Of a DNA stretch of 64,000 nt, positions 17,050 to 25,676 are shown piece after piece. Source of the DNA: Nocardia sputorum (GTDB lineage Bacteria > Actinomycetota > Actinomycetes > Mycobacteriales > Mycobacteriaceae); the NCBI RefSeq assembly GCF_027924405.1, contig NZ_AP026978.1, forward strand, positions 1,302,001 to 1,366,000. The letters are read 5' to 3'. A program made the position numbers and the translations under genes. Under the pieces are notes generated by a model. That model was not told the DNA's origin. It ran no database searches and saw nothing but the letters and a program-made list of their open reading frames with translations. Numbering within the stretch: the first letter of the stretch is position 1; every line of letters begins with the position of its first letter.

Positions 17050-17730
17050 CTACCGCTTGCGCCACCCGCAGGTCAGCTGCTGCTTGGCCTGCTCCACCTC
17101 GTCGTCGGTGAGCGGGGGGACGACGAGATGCTGGCGCGGTGTGCCGTCGCCGCGGACGCCGTTCAGCATGATGGCCATATAGCGTTGCCACACGTCGGGA
17201 TTGACCGGCTTGGCGAACTCGGCGAGGGCGTCGACCATGTGCACCAGCGCGAAGAAGTCCGAGGGCTCGATGCCGTCGGCGAGGACGCCTGCGTCGCGCG
17301 CACGCGCGCAGATGGCGGTCACGGTGGGTTTGATGCGATCGCGCACGACCGTGAATCGGTCGGTTTCGTCGTCTTCGAGTTCGAGCATGACTTCGCTGAA
17401 CCCGCGGTTGGTGGCCAAGTGCCGACAGGCGTACTCGAAGAACTCGACGAGTCCGAACCAGGGGTCGGGGTGCCGGTGGGCGGCGTCGGCCGCGTCGGCG
17501 AAATCGTTCAGGTTCTGATCGAAGACCTCGACGATCAGTTCCTTCTTGTTCGCGAAGCGGCGGTACACCGTGCCGACGCCCACGCCAGCGCGCTCGGCCA
17601 CGTCGTCGAGGGTGATCTCGAGTCCGTGATCGGCGAACAGTTCCCGTGCCGCGGCGATGATCCGCTGCTGGTTACGCGCGGCATCGGCCCGCAGGCGCCG
17701 GGGAGGGGAGGCGACCGTGGCGTGATTCAC
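17050..17730 (-). CDS. TetR-family repressor
   Basis: 226 residues. The N-terminal helix-turn-helix runs from NQQRIIAAARELFADHG to VGTVYRRFANKKELI (residues ~20-66); the C-terminal ligand domain is specific to this protein. GTG 17730 starts it. It diverges from a DHA2-type efflux pump with 117 bases between, where two matching 17-base palindromes lie, so it almost certainly represses that pump and itself; the inducer would be a pump substrate (inference). Confidence 0.93.
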   Translation of the reverse strand: MNHATVASPPRRLRADAARNQQRIIAAARELFADHGLEITLDDVAERAGVGVGTVYRRFANKKELIVEVFDQNLNDFADAADAAHRHPDPWFGLVEFFEYACRHLATNRGFSEVMLELEDDETDRFTVVRDRIKPTVTAICARARDAGVLADGIEPSDFFALVHMVDALAEFAKPVNPDVWQRYMAIMLNGVRGDGTPRQHLVVPPLTDDEVEQAKQQLTCGWRKR

Positions 17731-17760
17731 ACCCTCATTCTATCAAGCTCGGGGATTAAC

Positions 17761-17820
17761 CGGAGGCGTTGTCTCCGTTATGGTGGTAACTTCTTCAGAC
17801 AAGCGGAGGATATACCTCCG
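17761..17820. promoter_or_regulatory. Twin 17-bp operators for the TetR/DHA2 pair
   Basis: Two matching palindromes: 17761-17777 (CGGAGGCGTTGTCTCCG) and 17804-17820 (CGGAGGATATACCTCCG). Both have CGGAG and CTCCG outer arms and the same length, with starts 43 bases apart, about four helical turns. The second lies 28 bases before the pump ATG. Position and symmetry make them the probable TetR sites; binding is not shown. Confidence 0.75.
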
Positions 17821-17847
17821 GATCAAAGCTCGAGACAAAGGGGACAC

Positions 17848-19347
17848 ATGACTACCGCCATCGACCGTGGGGGCCCCGCCCCCGAGCAGACGGGAAGTGG
17901 GCGGCGCGGCTCGCACGCCCTGCGCTGGTGGGTGCTCGCCGTCCTCGGCGTCGCCCAGCTCATGGTCGTGCTCGACGCGACCGTGGTGAACATCGCGCTG
18001 CCCGCCGCGCAGCAGGACCTCGGCTTCAGCGACGGCGACCGCTCCTGGGTGGTGACCGGCTACGCACTGGCGTTCGGCAGCCTGCTGCTGCTCGGTGGAC
18101 GCCTCAGCGACCTGTTCGGCAGGCGCAACACCTTCATCGTCGGCCTGGTCGGCTTCGCGGTGGCCTCCGCCATCGGTGGCGCGGCCACCAGCTTCGAGAT
18201 GCTCGTCGCGGCCCGGGTCGGGCAAGGCGTCTTCGGCGCGCTGCTGGCGCCCGCCGCGCTCTCGCTGCTGACCGTCACCTTCACCGAACCTTCCGAGCGG
18301 GCGAAGGCGTTCGGCATCTTCGGCGCCGTCGCGGGCACCGGCGGCGCGATCGGCCTGCTGCTGGGCGGCGCGCTCACCGAGTGGGCCTCGTGGCGCTGGG
18401 TGATGTTCGTGAACCTGGCCTTCGCCGCCGTCGCCCTGGTGGGTGCGGTGCTGCTGCTGGCCAAGCATGCCGCCACCGAGCGACCCAAACTCGACATCCC
18501 CGGCACGGTGGTGGTCACCGCGGGCCTGTTCGGCATCGTCTACGGGTTCTCGCACGCGGAATCGGACGGCTGGACCAACGGCGTCACCCTCGCCTTCCTG
18601 CTCGGCGGCGCGGCGCTGATCGCGGTGTTCGCCTGGCTGGAGACCCGGGTCGCGCACCCGCTGCTGCCGATGCGGATCGTGCTCGACCGGATGCGCGGCA
18701 CCTCCTACCTGACGGTGTTCGTCATGGGCATCGGGATGTTCGCGATCTTCCTTTTCCTCACCTACTACATGCAGCTGACCCTGCGCTACTCGCCGATCAT
18801 GACCGGCGTGGCGTTCCTGCCGATGGTCGCCGCCATGGTGGTCTCCTCGACCACCGCGCCGTCGTTGCTGCTGCCGAAGCTCGGCCCGAAGATCGTGGTC
18901 AGCGGCGGCTTCCTGATCGCGGCGGCGGGCATGGCCTGGCTGACCCGGATCGGCTTGGACACCGGCTACGCCACCCACATCCTGCCCGCCCTGATCCTGC
19001 TGGGTCTCGGCCTCGGCGGAGCGATGTCGACCGCCTTCCAGGGCGCCACCTCGGGCGTGCAGCACGAGGACGCCGGCGTGGCCTCGGCCATGATCAATAC
19101 CAGCCAGCAGGTCGGCGGATCGATCGGCACGGCGCTGCTGAGCACCATCGCGGCGTCCGCGGCCACCGATTACCTGTCCACTCGCACCCCGGACCCGCTC
19201 ACCATCGCCCAGTCCGCGATCGAGAGCTACACCACCAGCTTCTGGTGGGCCACGGCGATCTTCGTGGCGGGCGGCATCCTCACCGCGGTGCTCATGCCGA
19301 GCACGGCGCCGGTGCCCGCCGAGGGAGAGCCGGTGCTCGCGCACTGA
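17848..19347 (+). CDS. MFS drug-resistance transporter, DHA2 (14-helix) family
   Basis: 499 residues with about fourteen membrane segments. Helix 1 carries the DHA2 motif D1 form (LDATVVNIALPAAQ), the loop after helix 2 is GGRLSDLFGRR (motif A), and RVGQGVFGALLAPAALSL is motif B. These EmrB/QacA-type pumps export cationic or lipophilic drugs in exchange for protons. A ribosome site AAAGGGG precedes the ATG. It is controlled, by arrangement, by the divergent TetR repressor. A strong hairpin 38 bases after the stop marks its end. Confidence 0.95.
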   Translation: MTTAIDRGGPAPEQTGSGRRGSHALRWWVLAVLGVAQLMVVLDATVVNIALPAAQQDLGFSDGDRSWVVTGYALAFGSLLLLGGRLSDLFGRRNTFIVGLVGFAVASAIGGAATSFEMLVAARVGQGVFGALLAPAALSLLTVTFTEPSERAKAFGIFGAVAGTGGAIGLLLGGALTEWASWRWVMFVNLAFAAVALVGAVLLLAKHAATERPKLDIPGTVVVTAGLFGIVYGFSHAESDGWTNGVTLAFLLGGAALIAVFAWLETRVAHPLLPMRIVLDRMRGTSYLTVFVMGIGMFAIFLFLTYYMQLTLRYSPIMTGVAFLPMVAAMVVSSTTAPSLLLPKLGPKIVVSGGFLIAAAGMAWLTRIGLDTGYATHILPALILLGLGLGGAMSTAFQGATSGVQHEDAGVASAMINTSQQVGGSIGTALLSTIAASAATDYLSTRTPDPLTIAQSAIESYTTSFWWATAIFVAGGILTAVLMPSTAPVPAEGEPVLAH

Positions 19348-19384
19348 TCCGAGTGCGCCCCTGCCGATCCGGTGCACTGCACAG

Positions 19385-19425
19385 CGGCCGCCGCTCCCGC
19401 GACTCCGTCGCGGGGCCGGCGGCCG
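19385..19425 (+). terminator. Strong hairpin behind DHA2 pump gene
   Basis: Nine outer base pairs (CGGCCGCCG/CGGCGGCCG), a symmetric 2x2 internal loop, eight inner pairs (CCCGCGAC/GTCGCGGG) and a TCC loop. No T-run follows, as is common in high-GC actinobacteria. From 19426 to 19740 I see no gene and no other clear signal. Confidence 0.7.
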
Positions 19426-19740
19426 TCGTGATGTCTGCCTCGCGGGTCGATCGAAACCGTGGCATTGTGATTGCCGGTCAGCCGCTGGGAGAGGCCGATT
19501 CCGTGTGGAGGCGAACCTTTCCGTGGTAGGAAGCGGTGCGAATCGAAGTCCGATCGGCGTCGTGCATGACACGCGGTACCCGTCCGCCATGCGCGGCAAA
19601 GCGCTCCCGAATCACCACTATTGGTGCAAAATACGAGGTAAGTAGCGGTGGTGGGCTTCGCTGAACGCCATCGGCATTGTGCTCGATCCGGTCTCGTGCA
19701 GAGGTGAGCGGTTCCCTGTCCGGCCGACGCGGTACCTGTC

Positions 19741-20035
19741 ATGGGATGCCCGGCACTCGGAATCCCGATGATTCCGGCCGCTTCGGCGTGGGTAGCCAAG
19801 AGACTGCTGCGCACCCTTCTCGGCATCGGCGTACCCGGCGGTCGCACCACCCTCTCCACCCCGTCCGCGAGGTTCGTAGACTCCTCGGACCGGGCGCGGC
19901 ACTCCCGCGCCCGTCCGCCTCGGGGAGTGGCGGTCGGCGTAGCCCGGGGCGGCGGAGCCCGGCGCGGGCATGGCACGGTGGATACCTGGTTCGGCTCGGC
20001 GATCGACGGGAACGGCACACGGAAGGGGGCAGGCA
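19741..20035 (+). pseudogene. Probable decayed crcB (fluoride channel) copy 1
   Basis: In this frame the segment LRTLLGIGVPGGRTTLSTPS matches the core of CrcB/Fluc proteins (usual form LLGTGFCGGFTTFST), including the TTxST signature, and it sits directly before a DUF190 gene as crcB does in many actinobacteria. The flanking parts that should be hydrophobic helices are rich in Arg and Pro, and no start with a ribosome site is present, so it cannot make a working channel. Likely a relic; exact limits are uncertain. Confidence 0.4.
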
Positions 20036-20398
20036 ATGAGTGGTTCGCAAGCGGGCACCGCCACGGCGGGACGATGGCGCCCCGCGGCGCGGCTCACCGT
20101 GCTGCTCGACGAGGACGACAAGTGGCGGCACGCGCCCCTGTATCACGAGATCGTGCGCCGGGCCAGGGATACCGGCTTGGCGGGCGCCAGCGTGTGGCGC
20201 GGCATCGAGGGTTACGGCGCGTCCTCGCACGTGCACACCACTCGCATTCTGGATGTCGCCGACCACCTTCCGTTGCTGCTGATACTGGTCGACGAGCCGG
20301 AACGCCTGCGCGCCTTCGTCGAAGGGAATGCCGAACTGTTCACCTCGGTCAACGTCACTCTGTCGCCGGTGGACCAGTGGCAGGAAGGTGAGCGATGA
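20036..20398 (+). CDS. DUF190 domain protein
   Basis: 120 residues, intact DUF190 (P-II-like fold): LTVLLDEDDKWRHAPLYHEIVRRARD, GIEGYG with HVHTTRILDVADHLPLLLILVD. In bacteria this domain is typically encoded between or beside crcB genes and is thought to regulate or assist the fluoride channel. Here it has a good ribosome site (AAGGGGGC) and clean coding sequence although both flanking crcB copies are decayed. Its stop overlaps the start of the second remnant by four bases (ATGA), the relic of translational coupling. Confidence 0.88.
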   Translation: MSGSQAGTATAGRWRPAARLTVLLDEDDKWRHAPLYHEIVRRARDTGLAGASVWRGIEGYGASSHVHTTRILDVADHLPLLLILVDEPERLRAFVEGNAELFTSVNVTLSPVDQWQEGER

Positions 20399-20691
20399 GA
20401 AGACCGCGCGGAAAGCCCGATGCCCGCCGATCTTCCACGGACCGTACGGCACCAGCCGTTTTCGCCTCGCCGATGCCGCCGCACGGGGCGGCCGTTACCA
20501 TTGTCGGTCCGGCGCGGCTCGGCGATCTGAGCGGCGCGTCGGCGGGTGCTCGGCCGCTCGCCGCCGCGGAAGCGGGCTTCCGCACCGTGCCGACCACGTT
20601 CAGCATGTACGGCTGCGAGACGTTCCGGCTGGTGGCCGAGATGGACGACGTGGCCGTGGGGTCGGCGGTGACCGGGTGGTCGTGGACATGA
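20395..20691 (+). pseudogene. Decayed and truncated crcB copy 2
   Basis: 98 codons that line up along most of a CrcB/Fluc protein: SSTDRTAPAVFASPMP (for the R-x-L-T-D-R-A start), AAVTIVGPARLGDLSG (for the conserved GTxxVNxxGSxxLG, with the essential Asn replaced by Thr and Ser-Ala by Pro-Ala), then AGFRTVPTTFSMYGCETFRLV (for GFLGAFTTFSTYxxETxRL). The final helix is missing and charged residues interrupt the helices. It starts in the ATGA overlap with the DUF190 gene as an intact copy would. A working channel is very unlikely. Confidence 0.65.
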
Positions 20692-20738
20692 TCCTGATGA
20701 CGAGCCGGGCGCAGCCGATACGGAAGGGAGACCCGAGC

Positions 20739-22382
20739 ATGGCCCACGATCGAGCCGGGCGTCCCGCACGTCCCACCGATCTGGAAGACATCGCCCATCT
20801 GGTGACGGCGTACTACAGCCGGGTACCGGATGCGCGGGATCCGGCTCAGCGAGTGGCGTTCGGCACGTCGGGACATCGCGGCTCCAGCCTGGACGGTGCC
20901 TTCAACGAAGCGCACATCCTGGCGATCACCCAATCGATCGTGGAGTATCGCGCGACCCGGGGCATCACCGGGCCGGTCTATCTCGCCAGGGACACGCACG
21001 CCCTGTCCGAGCCCGCCTGGACCACCGCGCTCGAGGTGCTCGCCGCCAACGACGTCACCGCGGTGATCGACGCGCGCGACCGCTACACCCCCACGCCCGC
21101 ACTCAGTCACGCTGTGCTGCGCCACAATCGGGGCGGCGCCAAGCACCAGGCCGACGGCATCGTGGTCACCCCCTCGCACAATCCGCCGTGCGACGGCGGA
21201 TTCAAATACAACCCGCCGCACGGCGGCCCGGCCGACAACACGGCCACCGACGCCATCGCCGCCCGCGCGAACGAGCTGCTGCGTGACGGGCTCACCGGCG
21301 TCAAGCGCACCACGCTGGAGCGCGCGCTGGCCACCGGCGTGGAACGGTACGACTACCTCGACCACTACATCGAGGACCTGCCCAACGTGCTGAACCTGGA
21401 CGCGATCCGCGGCGCGGGCATCCGGCTCGGCGCCGACCCGATGGGCGGCGCCAGCGTCGACTACTGGGAGGAGATCGGCCAGCGCTACGACCTCGAACTC
21501 GAGGTGGTCAATCCGTTCGTGGATCCCACTTGGCGGTTCATGACGCTCGACAGCGACGGCAAGATCCGGATGGACCCGTCCTCCCGCTACGCGATGGCCG
21601 GGCTGGTCGCGATCAAGGACGACTACGACATCTCCACCGGCAACGACGCCGACGCCGACCGGCACGGCATCGTCACACCCGACGGCGGGTTGATGAACCC
21701 GAACCACTTCCTGGCGGTGGCCATCGAATACCTGGTCGCCAACCGGATGGGCTGGGACGCGCTGACCAAGATCGGCAAGACCGCCGTGACCTCGTCCATG
21801 ATCGACCGGGTGGTCTCCGTGCTCGGCCGCGACGTGCACGAGGTGCCGGTCGGATTCAAGTTCTTCGTGCCCGGATTGTTCAGCGGCAGCCTGGCCTTCG
21901 GCGGCGAGGAGAGCGCGGGCGCGTCGTTCCTGCGGATGGACGGCACGGTCTGGACCACCGACAAGGACGGCATCCTGCTCGCGCTGCTCGCGGGCGAGAT
22001 CGCCGCGGTCACCGGCCAGAGCCCGTCGGCGCGCTACGTCGAGCTCGAGCGCCGCTACGGCAGTCCCGCCTACGCGCGGATCGACGCGCCCGCCACCGCG
22101 GAACAGAAAGAGCTGCTCGCGAAGTTGACTCCGGACATGATCACCACGAAGGAGATCGCCGGGGAACCGGTCACCGCCGTGCTCACCAGGGCGCGGGGCA
22201 ACGGCGCGCCGCTGGGCGGCCTCAAGGTGACCACCGAGAACGCGTGGTTCGCCGCTCGCCCCTCCGGTACCGAGGACAAGTACAAGATCTACGCGGAGTC
22301 GTTCCACGGCCCCGAGCACCTCGCCGAGGTGCAGACGGCCGCGGAGGAATTGGTGGGACAGGCGCTGACCGGTGACCGGTAG
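20739..22382 (+). CDS. pgm: Phosphoglucomutase (alpha-D-glucose phosphate-specific)
   Basis: 547 residues of the alpha-D-phosphohexomutase family, in the length class of bacterial Pgm. In order: GTSGHRGSS near the N terminus; the phosphoserine loop VTPSHNPPCDGG; the Mg-binding GNDADADRHG; the sugar loop GGEESAGAS; and the phosphate-binding RPSGTEDKYKIYAE near the C terminus. It interconverts glucose-1- and glucose-6-phosphate for glycogen, trehalose and cell-wall sugars in the cytosol. The ATG at 20739 follows GGAAGGGAG; the longer open frame upstream overlaps the crcB relic. The next gene begins 11 bases before its stop. Confidence 0.96.
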   Translation: MAHDRAGRPARPTDLEDIAHLVTAYYSRVPDARDPAQRVAFGTSGHRGSSLDGAFNEAHILAITQSIVEYRATRGITGPVYLARDTHALSEPAWTTALEVLAANDVTAVIDARDRYTPTPALSHAVLRHNRGGAKHQADGIVVTPSHNPPCDGGFKYNPPHGGPADNTATDAIAARANELLRDGLTGVKRTTLERALATGVERYDYLDHYIEDLPNVLNLDAIRGAGIRLGADPMGGASVDYWEEIGQRYDLELEVVNPFVDPTWRFMTLDSDGKIRMDPSSRYAMAGLVAIKDDYDISTGNDADADRHGIVTPDGGLMNPNHFLAVAIEYLVANRMGWDALTKIGKTAVTSSMIDRVVSVLGRDVHEVPVGFKFFVPGLFSGSLAFGGEESAGASFLRMDGTVWTTDKDGILLALLAGEIAAVTGQSPSARYVELERRYGSPAYARIDAPATAEQKELLAKLTPDMITTKEIAGEPVTAVLTRARGNGAPLGGLKVTTENAWFAARPSGTEDKYKIYAESFHGPEHLAEVQTAAEELVGQALTGDR

Positions 22383-23979
22383 AACCAAGCCCCTGCCCAC
22401 CGAGATCTGGGTGCTGGTCGGGGGCGCTTTCGTCATCGCCATCGGGTTCGGCTTGGTCGCCCCGGTGCTGCCGCAGTTCGCGCGCGGGTTCGGCGTCGGC
22501 GTCGCGGCCGCATCCGCCATCGTCTCCGCGTTCGCCCTGATGAGGTTGCTGTTCGCGCCGGTGAGCGGGCGGTTGGTGCAGCGGCTGGGGGAGCGGTCGG
22601 TCTATCTCGGCGGGCTGCTGATCGTCGCGGCGTCCACCGGCGCCAGCGCGCTGGCCCAGAGTTACTGGCAGCTCATGGTGTTGCGGTCGCTCGGCGGCAT
22701 CGGCTCGACGATGTTCACCGTGTCGTCGCTGGCGCTGGTCATCCGGATGTCGCCGCCCGAACAGCGCGGCCGGGTCTCCGGGCTGTGGTCGACCAGCTTC
22801 CTGGTCGGTTCGGTGAGCGGGCCGCTGGTCGGTGGCGGGTTGTCCGGGCTCGGGCTGCGCTGGCCGTTCGTGATCTACGCCGTGGCGCTGTTCCTGGTCA
22901 GCGTGGTGGTGCACCTGAGCCTGCGGCATTCGGAACTGGCCGCGCCGGAGCCGGCCGGTGGGGTGCGCATGATGTCCTTCCGGGAGGGTTGGGCACGGCC
23001 GGAGTACCGGGCGGTGCTGCTGTCGAACTTCGCCAACGGCGCCGCCGTGTTCGGCGTCCGGATGGCGTTGGTGCCGTTGCTCGTCGTCGAGGTGTTGCAC
23101 CAAGCGCCGGGGATGGCCGGTGTCGCGTTGACGGTCTTCGCCGCGGGCAACGTCGCGGTGCTGTTCGCCTCCGGGCGACTGTCCGACCGATGGGGACGCA
23201 AACCGTTCGTCATCGTCGGCTCGCTGGTGTGCGCGGCGGGAACGGCGGGGCTCGGCCTGGCGAGCGACCTGCCCTGGCTGCTCGCCACCTCGTTCCTGGC
23301 CGGGCTGGGCTCCGGCCTGTTCACGCCCGCTCTGCAGGCCGCCGTCGCCGACGTCATCGGACCCAAGGCGCGCGGCGGGCCGGTGCTGGCCGGCTTCCAG
23401 ATGGCCGCCGACCTCGGCACCGTCATCGGGCCGGTCGCCGTGGGCGCCCTGGCCCAGCAGGTGTCCTACGGTCTGGCCCTCACAGTGACCGGCGCGCTGC
23501 TCGCCGTCGCCGCGCTCGTCTGGGCCGTCGTGCCCGAGCCGTTGCGGCGGGGGAGGGCCGTTCGATCGGAGATTGCCTCCGATCGATCCGGCGGAGCGGA
23601 CGACACCGAACGGCAAGCGGCCGGGATCGATCGCGCGCTGAGTGACGTGTCCGGTGCGCCGGTAGCCGACAGCGCAGTGCCGGTGGTGGCCTCCTCCGGG
23701 GCGGCTCCGCGTGGAGACGGCGTGGAAGATTCGCCTACCCACGTCGGCCGTCCCGAATCGGTGCCGGAGGGCGCCGGGGCGCCGGCGGAGTTCGACGGGC
23801 TGGTACGTCGTGCCCCGGCCGTGCGCGGCGATCGCTCAGGTATCTCAGCGGATTCCCGGCCGGTGACGCCTGCGCCGGGGACCGCGGTCGTCGACTCGGA
23901 CGTGGAAAATCCGCCGGGGCGCCCGATGTCTCACGGCAAACGTCGTCGGCCGGAGCGGCGTGTCCGCCGCAGGCGGTGA
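22372..23979 (+). CDS. MFS transporter with a long polar C-terminal tail
   Basis: 535 residues: about twelve membrane segments in residues 10-390 (GGAFVIAIGFGLVAPVLPQF; motif-A loops GRLVQRLGER and GRLSDRWGRK), then about 145 residues of Ser/Gly/Pro/Arg-rich, probably unstructured sequence ending in PERRVRRRR. The core is a DHA1-type exporter. The tail is cytosolic by topology and unusual for the family. The GTG start overlaps the end of pgm by 11 bases; the substrate is unknown and a link to glucose-phosphate metabolism is only positional. Confidence 0.88.
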   Translation: MTGRTKPLPTEIWVLVGGAFVIAIGFGLVAPVLPQFARGFGVGVAAASAIVSAFALMRLLFAPVSGRLVQRLGERSVYLGGLLIVAASTGASALAQSYWQLMVLRSLGGIGSTMFTVSSLALVIRMSPPEQRGRVSGLWSTSFLVGSVSGPLVGGGLSGLGLRWPFVIYAVALFLVSVVVHLSLRHSELAAPEPAGGVRMMSFREGWARPEYRAVLLSNFANGAAVFGVRMALVPLLVVEVLHQAPGMAGVALTVFAAGNVAVLFASGRLSDRWGRKPFVIVGSLVCAAGTAGLGLASDLPWLLATSFLAGLGSGLFTPALQAAVADVIGPKARGGPVLAGFQMAADLGTVIGPVAVGALAQQVSYGLALTVTGALLAVAALVWAVVPEPLRRGRAVRSEIASDRSGGADDTERQAAGIDRALSDVSGAPVADSAVPVVASSGAAPRGDGVEDSPTHVGRPESVPEGAGAPAEFDGLVRRAPAVRGDRSGISADSRPVTPAPGTAVVDSDVENPPGRPMSHGKRRRPERRVRRRR

Positions 23980-24387
23980 CGAGGACACAGATCGCACCCG
24001 ATCGGTCGCGGCTGGACGGGACAGGCGTTGGACGGCGGGGATGTGTCTCCCGAGTCCACGCCGGACAGTCGCCGATTCGTTCGGCGAACTTGCCACGGCC
24101 TGCGCGCAGACGCGGCTGGCAGGCGGCGGAAGACTGTCGCGGCGGTGAGCGCCGGGCCCGGAGGGGCTGAATCCACTGTTGCCGGGGTGGTGCGAAGTCG
24201 GCGCGGGTGGTCGCGGCTGCTGTCTCCGTGCGTTGCCCGGCGGACGCGCGGAGATACTGAGGACCGGACCCCGACTGCTCGGCCGGTGTCGGAACCCTGC
24301 TGTGTAGGTGCGCTCGCTGTGCGTGGGCGTGGGTCGGATCGGTGGCCCGGCGGTGGGGATGGTGGTTGGGTGCGGCAAAGTGTGAAT
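23980..24387. other. Gap between MFS gene and DsbA-like gene
   Basis: About 400 bases. Several frames are open but rich in Arg/Pro/Cys without any family resemblance or ribosome site. I see no strong hairpin, operator or RNA. It should contain the end of transcription of the MFS gene and the promoter of the thioredoxin-fold gene. Confidence 0.45.
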
Positions 24388-25125
24388 GTGAGCGAATCGC
24401 GTTCGAAGTACACGCCCCGGCCGATGTCCAGTGCGACCACCTATGCGCTCGGTGCGGTCGCTCTCGTGTTGATCGTGTTGATCGTCATCGCGGCGATCCG
24501 CTGGGGGCGGGACGACGCGGCTGTCCGGAACGACGGCTACGGGTCGGCGCGCAACGAGACGGTGCACTCGGTGCTCGAGCAGAACGGCTCGATTCTGCTC
24601 GGCCGCCCGGACGCGAAGAAGACCATCGATGTCTTCGAGGACCCGCTGTGCCCTGGCTGCGGCAGCTTGGAGCGCATCTACGGCCAGGAGATCGCGCAGA
24701 AGATCGATGAGGGCGCGCTGGCGGTGCGTTATCGCCTGGTGAACTTCCTCGACGCGCGCTCCCGCAGCAAGGACTATTCGACCCGCGCCGTCGCCGCGAA
24801 CCAGTGTGTTGCCGAAGCGGGTGCAGGTCCGGTCTACTCGAAGTTCCACACCGAGCTGTTCACCACCAAGCGCCCCAGCGAAGGCGGCGCCGACCTGAGC
24901 AACGAGGAACTCGCCGCGATCGCGGGCGACGCCGGGGCCGCCGAATCGGTCCGGCAGTGCATCGCGACCGGAGCCAAGGTCGACTCCGCCCGCAGCAGCG
25001 CCATGGCGCAGACGGCGGCGCTCGGCGAGGCCCTGGGCGGCTCGGCGGCCACGCCCGCCGTGTTCGACGGGGCGACGAAGATCGACACCAACGACGAGAA
25101 CTGGGTGGTCTCGCTCACCAAGTGA
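24388..25125 (+). CDS. Membrane-anchored DsbA-like thiol-disulfide protein
   Basis: About 245 residues. One membrane segment near residues 20-38 (AVALVLIVLIVIAAI) anchors an extracytoplasmic thioredoxin fold with inserted helical domain: the active site is DPLCPGCGSLE (CPGC), and the cis-Pro side is AATPAVF before the last strand. It probably oxidises or reduces cysteines of exported proteins. This is the DsbA/MSMEG_type found widely in mycolata. Start is uncertain: GTG 24388, GTG 24382 or ATG 24424 are all in frame; the last gives a very short N-tail. Confidence 0.88.
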   Translation: MSESRSKYTPRPMSSATTYALGAVALVLIVLIVIAAIRWGRDDAAVRNDGYGSARNETVHSVLEQNGSILLGRPDAKKTIDVFEDPLCPGCGSLERIYGQEIAQKIDEGALAVRYRLVNFLDARSRSKDYSTRAVAANQCVAEAGAGPVYSKFHTELFTTKRPSEGGADLSNEELAAIAGDAGAAESVRQCIATGAKVDSARSSAMAQTAALGEALGGSAATPAVFDGATKIDTNDENWVVSLTK

Positions 25126-25321
25126 GCAGTGCTGTTCGGGGTTTCAAAAGCTCACGGGTCCGGTGAGATTCGCCTCCGGTCGCACCACAAGATCGGGGCG
25201 CTCGGTGAACGGAAGGGCCGGAACGCCGACTCCACCAAATCGACGCCCCGGCCCACTCGACGGCGCGACCCGACATCCCCAGCCCCCGAGATCGCCGCTC
25301 GCCGAGTTTTCAGTTGGCTTG

Positions 25322-25358
25322 GGGCCGGGCAGCGGCTCCACCTGCCGCTACCCGGCCC
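25322..25358 (+). terminator. Hairpin in the gap behind the DsbA-like gene
   Basis: Eight outer pairs (GGGCCGGG/CCCGGCCC), one C-A mismatch, six inner pairs (AGCGGC/GCCGCT) and a 7-base loop. It lies about 200 bases after the stop at 25125, so a role as terminator of that gene is possible but not certain; no T-run follows. Confidence 0.45.
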
Positions 25359-25544
25359 GCGCACTCGACAGCGCGATCCGGCCCCCTGTCCCTAGACCGC
25401 ACCTCGAGAGGTCTTACTTCCGCACGCCGGGCGCACTCCACGTGACCGCCGGACACCCGGAACGGGCAAACCAGCAACCCCATCTGCTCCGCCCGTCCCG
25501 AGCGTCCACCGGCTATCGCCCCTCACCCGCGCTACCGACTTCAC

Positions 25545-25560
25545 TCGAACACATGTTCGA
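25545..25560. promoter_or_regulatory. Perfect LexA (SOS) box
   Basis: TCGAACACATGTTCGA is an exact match to the actinobacterial LexA box TCGAAC-N4-GTTCGA. It overlaps a -10-like GATAAT (25559-25564), as in LexA-repressed promoters. Rightward, the next gene is tRNA-Ala at 25677 with no protein gene between. Leftward, a 57-codon frame from ATG 25483 to 25310 is the only candidate and looks weak. Which transcript is controlled is unknown. Confidence 0.7.
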
Positions 25561-25606
25561 TAATAGGCTCTTTTGCTCCGTCTTGTCACCCCCGAATCGA
25601 GGCGAT

Positions 25607-25636
25607 TTGGTCGGCGACACACGGTTGGTGTAACTT
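25607..25636 (+). promoter_or_regulatory. Possible promoter of tRNA-Ala
   Basis: TTGGTC (25607-25612), an 18-base spacer and TAACTT (25631-25636) lie about 40 bases before the tRNA. The match to sigma-70-type hexamers is moderate; this is the best pair near the gene. Confidence 0.35.
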
Positions 25637-25676
25637 CATTCAAGCGCGGCGGGGACACCCGGAGCGCAACCAACCA

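Noticed and set aside
15829..19347. A 1172-codon rightward open frame
   Set aside because: The part before 17848 is antisense to the lactone oxidase and TetR genes; only the DHA2 pump is real.
19348..20035. Fluoride riboswitch before the DUF190/crcB locus
   Set aside because: I could not find the conserved crcB-motif core; the one strong hairpin sits right behind the DHA2 gene and fits a terminator better.
20355..22520. A 721-codon leftward frame opposite pgm
   Set aside because: His/Gly/Val/Arg-rich mirror of a strongly biased gene with no family resemblance.
25310..25483. A 57-residue LexA-controlled protein on the reverse strand
   Set aside because: It has a start and a partial ribosome site, but its frame runs through the hairpin at 25322-25358 and has no recognisable pattern; kept only as an alternative in the LexA finding.
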